This document shows positions 55,119-64,000 of a stretch of 64,000 nucleotides of DNA, piece by piece; within the stretch, counting starts at the first letter, position 1; every line of letters starts with the position of its first letter. Source of the stretch: Ariolimax columbianus. Its lineage: Eukaryota; Mollusca; Gastropoda; Stylommatophora; Arionidae. The DNA lies in contig JAVGWX010000005.1 in NCBI GenBank assembly GCA_036924085.1, positions 74,930,547-74,994,546 on the forward strand, given 5' to 3'. The notes beneath the pieces were generated by a model that was given only the letters and a program-made list of their open reading frames with translations, was not told the origin of the DNA and made no database searches. The position numbers and the translations under genes are program-made.

Positions 55119-55380
55119 TGGAGCCGCGTAGCGCAGTGGTTAGCGCGCTGGCTTCGCATCTGAGTGGTCCTGGGTTCATTCCCCAGTTGAGGCGGTAATG
55201 TTTTTTTCAGACCGCAATGGCTCCCGGTCGACCCAGCCTTAAATGGGTACCGGTTCATTCCGGGAAGTAAAAGCGGCGAGGGAGAGGAGATGGCTACTGC
55301 CCTCATATAGCCTAGCCTTTGAAATGTGAGATCGCTAACACCTCACACCCCTACGGCAGTAATGCTATGGGATACTTTAC
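55119..55380 (+). mobile_element. tRNA-derived SINE with (ACTTT) tail
   Basis: Plus-strand copy of the SINE at 15992-16258: GGAGCCGCGTAGCGCAGTGG (A box), GGGTTCATTCCCC (B box), body, tail GATACTTTACTTT. TTTAAAG lies at both ends (55112-55118 and 55381-55387), a short TSD partly confounded by the tail. Confidence 0.9.
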
Positions 55381-55387
55381 TTTAAAG

Positions 55388-56347
55388 GTTCATTTGATGG
55401 TTCTATGCCAGTCTTGGATATTGGTTAATTTCTGTTCAAGACTTTAAAATAAAATATTTCTTCCATCTATCTTGGCATTTTGTTTCACTGTAGATGATCT
55501 GTCGTTATTTGTCTTCCACTTGTGTGTTGTGATTCTGCTTTTTACTTAAAAGACATATAATTACAAAAATACTTTGAAGTATTCATGTTTTGCATCCTTT
55601 TCAGCCTTCTCAGTCATTTTATCAATGTTTTTCTCATACTACCCGACTCACTTCTTTCAAGCTCAGAGTATATCTTATCTTTTCTCTTGTTCTTGCACAG
55701 CCATCGATTTTCTGTTTCATCTTTCTTTCTTCTATCAGGTTCCATGTGCTTTCTTTGAGAAATTTCTTGTGCTGTTTCCTTTGCTGAGAACAAATTCACA
55801 CGTGTTTCAAACTGGTTGTATGAGCACGTAGCAGTGGCTGTCAATGGTTTCCTATGGAAGGTTCTCAAGTTATTCTTAAAATTGTGTTAGAATTTACCCT
55901 TTTGTGTCTTTATTTATGTCATGTTTTATTTGTCACTCCTTCTTAACCTGTGTTTGAAAGTCCTCAGTTCTATTGCAAGAGACCTGATCTTTACCATCAT
56001 TTCATCTGCATTACTAAACTATTGTGAAATGGTCAATTTGGTATTAGATGTTGCTATCTGGTGAACACCAATTGGGCTTATGCACTCTTCTATGACCATC
56101 CGACCTAGTTTGAAGATAAATCCCTTCTGTTGCATTACCAAAATCATGTTTCAGAACAACAGTGTACCAAACGATACCAAATAGTGTCAGAACCAGAATG
56201 TAAATATTGAATGGTTATGATGCATTACCGTTAAATTGGACTGTACCTTTCATATCCTAATATTTTTTTCCTTCGCCTTATTTCTCCATTTCCCAAGGCA
56301 GTGTACGTTGCACTGCAGTTTTTATTTTGCACCTGTCGGTAGTGGAA
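55388..56347. other. Unassigned, with two repeat pieces
   Basis: 55813-55925 matches the loop and inner right arm of the foldback at 54.1-54.2 kb. 56275-56347 matches part of the SINE at 42120-42362. Nothing else recognised. Confidence 0.5.
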
Positions 56348-56349
56348 GC

Positions 56350-56540
56350 TTCTTTTCTTACGTTAAAAATAAACAAAGAACGAAAGACAAAGTAGGCCCT
56401 CTCATAGATAGCACAGGAAAAATAATAAGTGAGAATATGGAGGCAGCCAATCTACTCAATCAGTACTTTGGCACAGTCTACACAAAAAGGGACTCATCAA
56501 ATTGTACCTTTAGCTGCATCAGTTTGTTAAGAACAGTCTA
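56350..56540 (+). mobile_element. CR1-like LINE pre-RT fragment
   Basis: Plus strand FFSYVKNKQRTKDKVGPLID, then STGKIISENMEAANLLNQYF and GTVYTKRD. This matches the segment just before the RT in CR1/jockey-type LINEs ('KVGPLxDxxGxxxxDxxxxAxxLNxxFxSVFT'). Confidence 0.75.
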
Positions 56541-56544
56541 TTTT

Positions 56545-57010
56545 TGAGCAGATTGCTTTTGTAAGGTTGATGAAAGCGACATAAAAAGGCTTGTACTGCT
56601 CGCAAAGCTATTCTTGTAACCGCTGAAAAGAGTCAAGTCGATCATCGACCTTCCAGATCGGAATCCACACTGTAACTATGGGTACATGCGCTCGGTCTGT
56701 GTAGTCGCAGAAAGTTGACTTTGCAAAGACTTTGTCACAAACAATTAAGATGCCTCTAAAATTATTTAGTCATTTCTATCACCTTTATTTTTGTGTAGTG
56801 TGACAATTTGTGAGTCCCTCATATCTTGAGATATGATAGCCTATTTCCAATGCTGGCATAGCAGCATATGCAGTGTTTCCAAGAGTACATATTTATAGTG
56901 CTTGATCAAATCAGGTGGGATTCCGTTGCTGCCTGTTATTCTGACCGGAGCCAAGCTGTCAATTTTTTTATTCAGATCTTCTAGAGAAGGTTCAATGTTT
57001 AGCTTCAATC
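56545..57010 (-). mobile_element. LINE RT fragment (fingers to motif A)
   Basis: Minus strand: LEDLNKKIDSLAPVRITGSN with GIPPDLIKHYKYVL, QDMRDSQIVTLHKNKGDRND, a KVFA-type block, then YKPFYVAFINLTKA, equivalent to 'LYxAFVDLTKAFD' with the catalytic Asp replaced by Asn. One stop follows HWK. It ends head-to-tail against the CR1-like piece at 56540. Confidence 0.75.
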
Positions 57011-57077
57011 AGCATTGATCTCTAATATATTGAGAGAGAGCATTCAGTAGAAAATAAATGTAGTCCCTTAACAGTTA

Positions 57078-60000
57078 CTGCTGTTTAATTGTAAAAGTCT
57101 GAATGAGGTTTCAGCTTGTATGAGGCAGGTTTGACCAGTTCCCATTTCAGATACTCCTGTTTAATTGTAAAAGTATTCATTGTATGAGGTTTCAGCTTGT
57201 ATGAGGCAGGTTTGACCAGTTCCCATTTCAGATACTCCTGTTTAATTGTAAAAGTCTTCATTGTATGAGGTTTCAGCTTGTATGAGGCAGGTTTGACCAG
57301 TTCCCATTTCAGATACTCCTGTTTAATTGTAAAAGTCTTCATTGTATGAGGTTTCAGCTTGTATGAGGCAGGTTTGACCAGTTCCCATTTCAGATACTCC
57401 TGTTTAATTGTAAAGGTCTTCATTGTATGAGGTTTCAGTTTGTATGAGGCAGGTTTGACCAGTTCCCATTTCAGATACTCCTGTTTAATTGTAAAAGTCT
57501 TCATTGTATGAGGTTTCAGCTTGTATGATGCAGGTTTGACCAGTTCCCATTTCAGATACTCCTATTTAATTGTAAAAGTCTTCATTGTATGAGGTTTCAG
57601 CTTGTATGAGGCAGGTTTGACCAGTTCCCATTTCAGATACTCCTGTTTAATTGTAAAAGTCTTCATTGTATGAGGTTTCAGCTTGTATGAGGCAGGTTTG
57701 ACCAGTTCCCATTTCAGATACTCCTGTTTAATTGTAAAAGTCTTCATTGTATGAGGTTTCAGCTTGTATGAGGCAGGTTTGACCAGTTCCCATTTCAGAT
57801 ACTCCTGTTTAATTGTAAAAGTCTTCATTGTATGAGGTTTCAGCTTGTATGAGGCAGGTTTGACCAGTTCCCATTTCAGATACTCCTGTTTAATTGTAAA
57901 AGTCTTCATTGTATGAGGTTTCAGCTTGTATGAGGCAGGTTTGACCAGTTCCCATTTCAGATACTCCTGTTTAATTGTAAAAGTCTTCATTGTATGAGGT
58001 TTCAGCTTGTATGAGGCAGGTTTGACCAGTTCCCATTTCAGATACTCCTATTTAATTGTAAAAGTCTTCATTGTATGAGGTTTCAGCTTGTATGAGGCAG
58101 GTTTGACCAGTTCCCATTTCAGATACTCCTGTTTAATTGTAAAAGTCTTCATTGTATGAGGTTTCAGCTTGTATGAGGCAGGTTTGACCAGTTCCCATTT
58201 CAGATACTCCTGTTTAATTGTAAAAGTCTTCATTGTATGAGGTTTCAGCTTGTATGAGGCAGGTTTGACCAGTTCCCATTTCAGATACTCCTGTTTAATT
58301 GTAAAAGTCTTCATTGTATGAGGTTTCAGCTTGTATGAGGCAGGTTTGACCAGTTCCCATTTCAGATACTCCTTTTTAATTGTAAAAGTCTTCATTGTAT
58401 GAGGTTTCAGCTTGTATGAGGCAGGTTTGACCAGTTCCCATTTCAGATACTCCTATTTAATTGTAAAAGTCTTCATTGTATGAGGTTTCAGATTGTATGA
58501 GGCAGGTTTGACCAGTTCCCATTTCAGATACTCCTGTTTAATTGTAAAAGTCTTCATTGTATGAGGTTTCAGCTTGTATGAGGCAGGTTTGACCAGTTCC
58601 CATTTCAGATACTCCTGTTTAATTGTAAAAGTCTTCACTGTATGAGGTTTCAGCTTGTATAAGGCAGGTTTGACCAGTTCCCATTTCAGATACTCCTGTT
58701 TAATTGTAAAAGTCTTCACTGTATGAGGTTTCAGCTTGTATGAGGCAGGTTTGACCAGTTCCCATTTCAGATACTCCTGTTTAATTGTAAAAGTCTTCAC
58801 TGTATGAGGTTTCAGCTTGTATGAGGCAGGTTTGACCAGTTCCCATTTCAGATACTCCTGTTTAATTGTAAAAGTCTTCACTGTATGAGGTTTCAGCTTG
58901 TATGAGGCAGGTTTGACCAGTTCCCATTACAGATACTCCTGTTTAATTGTAAAAGTCTTCATTGTATGAGGTTTCAGCTTGTATGAGGCAGGTTTGACCA
59001 GTTCCCATTTCAGATACTCCTGTTTAATTGTAAAAGTCTTCATTGTATGAGGTTTCAGCTTGTATGAGGCAGGTTTGACCAGTTCCCATTTCAGATACTC
59101 CTGTTTAATTGTAAAAGTCTTCATTGTATGAGGTTTCAGCTTGTATGAGGCAGGTTTGACCAGTTCCCATTTCAGATACTCCTGTTTAATTGTAAAAGTC
59201 TTCATTGTATGAGGTTTCAGTTTGTATGAGGCAGGTTTGACCAGTTCCCATTTCAGATACTCCTGTTTAATTGTAAAAGTCTTCATTGTATGAGGTTTCA
59301 GCTTGTATGAGGCAGGTTTGACCAGTTCCCATTTCAGATACTCCTGTTTAATTGTAAAAGTCTTCATTGTATGAGGTTTCAGCTTGTATGATGCAGGTTT
59401 GACCAGTTCCCATTTCAGATACTCCTATTTAATTGTAAAAGTCTTCATTGTATGAGGTTTCAGCTTGTATGAGGCAGGTTTGACCAGTTCCCATTTCAGA
59501 TACTCCTGTTTAATTGTAAAAGTCTTCATTGTATGAGGTTTCAGCTTGTATGAGGCAGGTTTGACCAGTTCCCATTTCAGATACTCCTGTTTAATTGTAA
59601 AAGTCTTCATTGTATGAGGTTTCAGCTTGTATGAGGCAGGTTTGACCAGTTCCCATTTCAGATACTCCTGTTTAATTGTAAAAGTCTTCATTGTATGAGG
59701 TTTCAGCTTGTATGAGGCAGGTTTGACCAGTTCCCATTTCAGATACTCCTGTTTAATTGTAAAAGTCTTCATTGTATGAGGTTTCAGCTTGTATGAGGCA
59801 GGTTTGACCAGTTCCCATTTCAGATACTCCTGTTTAATTGTAAAAGTCTTCATTGTATGAGGTTTCAGCTTGTATGAGGCAGGTTTGACCAGTTCCCATT
59901 TCAGATACTCCTATTTAATTGTAAAAGTCTTCATTGTATGAGGTTTCAGCTTGTATGAGGCAGGTTTGACCAGTTCCCATTTCAGATACTCCTGTTTAAT

Positions 60001-61612
60001 TGTAAAAGTCTTCATTGTATGAGGTTTCAGCTTGTATGAGGCAGGTTTGACCAGTTCCCATTTCAGATACTCCTGTTTAATTGTAAAAGTCTTCATTGTA
60101 TGAGGTTTCAGCTTGTATGAGGCAGGTTTGACCAGTTCCCATTTCAGATACTCCTGTTTAATTGTAAAAGTCTTCATTGTATGAGGTTTCAGCTTGTATG
60201 AGGCAGGTTTGACCAGTTCCCATTTCAGATACTCCTGTTTAATTGTAAAAGTCTTCATTGTATGAGGTTTCAGCTTGTATGAGGCAGGTTTGACCAGTTC
60301 CCATTTCAGATACTCTTGTTTAATTGTAAAAGTCTTCATTGTATGAGGTTTCAGCTTGTATGAGGCAGGTTTGACCAGTTCCCATTTCAGATACTCCTAT
60401 TTAATTGTAAAAGTCTTCATTGTATGAGGTTTCAGATTGTATGAGGCAGGTTTGACCAGTTCCCATTTCAGATACTCCTGTTTAATTGTAAAAGTCTTCA
60501 TTGTATGAGGTTTCAGCTTGTATGAGGCAGGTTTGACCAGTTCCCATTTCAGATACTCCTGTTTAATTGTAAAAGTCTTCACTGTATGAGGTTTCAGCTT
60601 GTATAAGGCAGGTTTGACCAGTTCCCATTTCAGATACTCCTGTTTAATTGTAAAAGTCTTCACTGTATGAGGTTTCAGCTTGTATGAGGCAGGTTTGACC
60701 AGTTCCCATTTCAGATACTCCTGTTTAATTGTAAAAGTCTTCACTGTATGAGGTTTCAGCTTGTATGAGGCAGGTTTGACCAGTTCCCATTTCAGATACT
60801 CCTGTTTAATTGTAAAAGTCTTCACTGTATGAGGTTTCAGCTTGTATGAGGCAGGTTTGACCAGTTCCCATTACAGATACTCCTGTTTAATTGTAAAAGT
60901 CTTCATTGTATGAGGTTTCAGCTTGTATGAGGCAGGTTTGACCAGTTCCCATTTCAGATACTCCTGTTTAATTGTAAAAGTCTTCATTGTATGAGGTTTC
61001 AGCTTGTATGAGGCAGGTTTGACCAGTTCCCATTTCAGATACTCCTATTTAATTGTAAAAGTCTTCATTGTATGAGGTTTCAGATTGTATGAGGCAGGTT
61101 TGACCAGTTCCCATTTCAGATACTCCTGTTTAATTGTAAAAGTCTTCATTGTATGAGGTTTCAGCTTGTATGAGGCAGGTTTGACCAGTTCCCATTTCAG
61201 ATACTCCTGTTTAATTGTAAAAGTCTTCACTGTATGAGGTTTCAGCTTGTATGAGGCAGGTTTGACCAGTTCCCATTTCAGATACTCCTGTTTAATTGTA
61301 AAAGTCTTCACTGTATGAGGTTTCAGCTTGTATGAGGCAGGTTTGACCAGTTCCCATTTCAGATACTCCTGTTTAATTGTAAAAGTCTTCATTGTATGAG
61401 GTTTCAGCTTGTATGAGGCAGGTTTGACCAGTTCCCATTTCAGATACTCCTGTTTAATTGTAAAAGTCTTCATTGTATGAGGTTTCAGCTTGTATGAGGC
61501 AGGTTTGACCAGTTCCCATTTCAGATACTTCTGTTTAATTGTAAAAGTCTTCATTGTATGAGGTTTCAGCTTGTATGAGGCAGGTTTGACCAGTTCCCAT
61601 AGCAGATACTTT
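57078..61612. repeat. 81-bp satellite, about 56 units with higher-order pattern
   Basis: Head-to-tail array of an 81-bp unit (landmarks TTTAATTGTAAAAGTCTTCA, TTGTATGAGG twice, GGCAGGTTTGACCAGTTCCC, CAGATACTCC). Periodicity is exact: seven units with a CCTATTTAA variant lie at 57564, 58050, 58455, 59427, 59913, 60399 and 61047, spaced 6, 5, 12, 6, 6 and 8 units. A block starting with a CAGATTGTATG variant and carrying TTCACTGTATG and TATAAGGCAGG variants recurs 1944 bp (24 units) apart at 58453 and 60397. A shorter version starts at 61045. The first unit has an 8-bp deletion and the last is degraded. The minus strand is open unit by unit only because 81 is divisible by three; the variants make stops. 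Confidence 0.97.
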
Positions 61613-63184
61613 CGTTATGGGTGAAGTGTTAGAGATTTTATTATATGAGATCTCAGCTCCCTTCCACAATGCCTTAACTGCAAAGTCAGGTACTCATTCA
61701 TATTTAGGTAGACTGGAGTAGGACAAGTCTAAGTTAAGTACACTGTCAATTTTGTCTGATGATGTAAGCACTTTAACAACTCTAAAAATATTCTCTAAAG
61801 ACAGTCATCGGTGACTGACTAGAATCTAGAACTGTTAGTAACCTCAGACAAGTATCAAAATATATAATTACATGAAAGAGGGCCTTGAAAATCCACACTT
61901 TCCTAAGGTCTTGCACATGTCTAAGCTATAACCAGGGAATGTCCAAGTTATATAACAAGAGTAATTGTTAACATTATACGGCTACTCCAGACACTCACCA
62001 CTAGATGTCTCTGTTGATATCTTTACGTCAGGTCTTCTATGCAAAACAGGCAAGCCCATGAGTCTGATACAACAGATTGTTATAGTATTCTGTAATAGCT
62101 GAGACCCTCTGTTTTATCATAGTAATCTATTGTGGTGATGCTGGCTAGCTCATTACTGTTGAAGTTTTCCTGTGTATCTGCAACATCTTCAAAACGTTGT
62201 CAGTTTTAGAAAAGATGACAGTAGTGCCACTGTGGCTAAGTGCACTGAATTGTGCTAATCCATTCTCTATTACAAACTAAAATGTAGCTACTGACCTTGC
62301 ATGTGTTGTACACTATAAATTTGTATAATGACTAGACTTCTTCATTCCTCTTCTACCATCAGATGTTTAAAGCATTTCTTTCCTCAGGTGTAGAAGTCTT
62401 TTCATTTTATTAAGCTTATAGTTTCTACCTGAAGAGGTTGCTAGCCCCTTGTAAAACTTTCTTTAGTCACCTTTTACGACATGCTTGGAAGATTATTGTG
62501 GTTCTATTCTTTGCTCTCATTTCTGCTCTCTCTAAAACATACAATAGGATGCATGTTCCTACATCAATGTGATTTTAAAATATGTCAAATTAAACTTATT
62601 TATTGAATGAAAGTCTTCAATTTAGTAGTTATTGCATTTTATTTCACTTCAAACGACTACATCATGGCTTGTAAAAATGGTAAAATCAGTCTTCTTTGGC
62701 CAGAGGTAATAGCCGACAGAGACTTTCATGAAAGAAATGAGGCATTAACCAATACATCTGGAGATTAACAATCCAGATGTCCAAGATTTGGATAAAGCAT
62801 ACTCTCAAGAAACAACCAACATAGCCAAACATGTCTCAAAAGAGAACCATAAAGGAAGAGAAGTGTGAGGAAGCAAATAGAACACAGAGAAGAATGTTAG
62901 AAGATTTAGCCAAAGTACTATCTTGTTGTCTCATTTTGACTCCATAGGGCAACCACAGCAGCTTGCCTCCTAACAGGATGCCTGTATCAAAGCACAGATT
63001 TGTACTCTTGAAGTGGTGCTTTCTGTAGATATTTGTTTTACAAAATAAGGTTTCTAGTCCCATGGATAATTATCTTTGTTACATTTTACAACATGCTTGG
63101 GATGTTAGTTGTTCTATTCTTTCCTCACAAGGTGCCTAACCAGGTGAAAAACATTATCTGGAGGGTTGGCATAGTGTAGAGGTT
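61613..63184. other. Unassigned, with SINE pieces
   Basis: 61620-61740 resembles a SINE-T body (GGGTGAAGTGTTAGAGATTT, GAGATCTCAGC). Conserved SINE cores lie at 62434-62490 (GAGGTTGCTAGCCCCTT ... CACCTTTTACGACATGCTTG) and 63046-63105. A tRNA-like phrase (GCCACTGTGGCTAAGTGC) is at 62226. No gene supported. Confidence 0.55.
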
Positions 63185-63300
63185 AGTGCCTACAAACCAA
63201 ATTTGTGTTGGTTCAGATTCATGGGAAGTCAACCCATTAACAAATTTGTGTTAGTTCAGATTTATGGGAAGTCAACCCATTAACAAATTTGTGTTGAAGA
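63155..63300 (+). repeat. tRNA-like head followed by 43-bp tandem repeat
   Basis: GGCATAGTGTAGAGGTTAGTG (A-box-like) and GGTTCAGATTC (B-box-like) suggest a SINE head. The part AAATTTGTGTTGGTTCAGAT ... CAACCCATTAAC is repeated at 63199, 63242 and 63285 (43-bp steps), so the B-box region itself has been duplicated in tandem. Confidence 0.65.
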
Positions 63301-64000
63301 ACTAGACTGTACCAAAAAAAAGTAAAGCACAAAACACAGTAGAACGCACAATGCCATAGAAATTAGGGTGAAGGAAAAATATACACACTATCTATGGTAG
63401 ATATAATAAAGACAAATAAGAATGCATAGAAAACAGATGTATAGTAGCAGAACAAGGGGAATACCTTGAGGCTAGTAAAAAGAAATTTGTAAGATAACTA
63501 AAGACTGAAACATCAAGAGCAAACCAAAAGGAAGTGGATACATATTTAAATGACAACAACACGAAAACAATACCAACCAAAAATATGCTCTTACTCAGCC
63601 CAAATCTGAAATATACATTATGATGGAAGCCTTAGTTTGGTGTATCTCAGTGCAGACTATATAAAAACTAGGAGATTCATACAGTATTTCTAGGGGTCAT
63701 ATATACAGGACAACTAACATATTTTTTGTTAATTCGCAAACAGGTATGTTGAGAAAAACTATCAGCTCACCTGAAATTCACCAAAAACCTCAGACCAAAG
63801 TCATATATTTTTGTTTTGTTCTTTGTCTAAATAGATCGCTAGGTGTTTTAAACCATGTAACTGTATTGTTGTGAGCTATGCGAGTTGAGCTAATTTAACT
63901 CTTGATGTTTCTTTGGTAGTGGATTACAATAGCTCTTCTTACTACCCGAGGCGTACATAAGAAGGTGGACTGAGATCCTCCTGGTTATAATGCAATGCAA
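63301..64000. other. Unassigned stretch
   Basis: A-rich sequence at 63310-63560, otherwise featureless; no gene or repeat family recognised up to the window end. Confidence 0.4.

Noticed and set aside
57085..61554. Nine long minus-strand reading frames of 115-169 codons as a repeat-protein gene family
   Set aside because: All are the same 81-bp satellite read in frame. Stops recur within the array, the array is bounded by a stop upstream, and there is no promoter, splice site or signal peptide.
57078..61612. CRISPR-like array
   Set aside because: Units are contiguous without unique spacers, and the context is an animal genome.
1..64000. LTR retrotransposons or integrated viral sequence
   Set aside because: I looked for paired long terminal repeats, protease/integrase motifs and capsid-like frames and saw none; all RT pieces are of the non-LTR type.

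Overview
The window looks like a gene-poor stretch of a large animal genome. Introns are spliced, bases are AT-rich, microsatellites are common, and the coding-like DNA is almost all transposon relic: several non-LTR retrotransposon (LINE) groups, piggyBac-like and mariner-like DNA transposons, and tRNA-derived SINEs. The mix of RTE-like, CR1-like and RNase H-bearing LINEs with conserved-core SINEs suits an invertebrate, perhaps a mollusc or another lophotrochozoan, but no sequence here proves the lineage.

One host gene is supported. Four plus-strand exons (19752-19999, 25946-26151, 27021-27173, 33761-34030) have consensus splice sites and matching phases (1/1, 0/0, 0/0). They encode the C-terminal ~290 residues of a coiled-coil protein I could not name. 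Its earlier exons were not found and may lie upstream of the window. Its introns hold LINE, SINE and minisatellite insertions.

Layout: 0-7 kb is a mosaic of LINE pieces, two piggyBac-like fragments (one split by a LINE) and a 50-bp minisatellite. 7-13.4 kb is mostly unassigned, with long C/G runs and SINEs. 13.4-19.7 kb has LINE scraps and a tRNA SINE with clean target-site duplications (TSDs). 19.7-34 kb is the gene. 34-38 kb is degenerate tandem repeats. 39-41.3 kb is a mariner-like element holding a LINE. 43.5-46.2 kb is a three-level nest (RTE-like LINE, CR1-like LINE, SINE). 47.5-57 kb has a full-length SINE, CR1-like and RTE-like LINEs, a 150-bp foldback and another tRNA SINE. 57.08-61.61 kb is an uninterrupted satellite of about 56 copies of an 81-bp unit with higher-order structure. 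The rest is unassigned.

The most notable result is a GAA-tailed SINE-like family (called SINE-G here). Four copies have perfect 10-12 bp TSDs, a shared 5' end in the long form and another in the short form. Its tail matches that of the RNase H LINE, which suggests that LINE mobilises it. Family names used here are descriptive; no database search was run.
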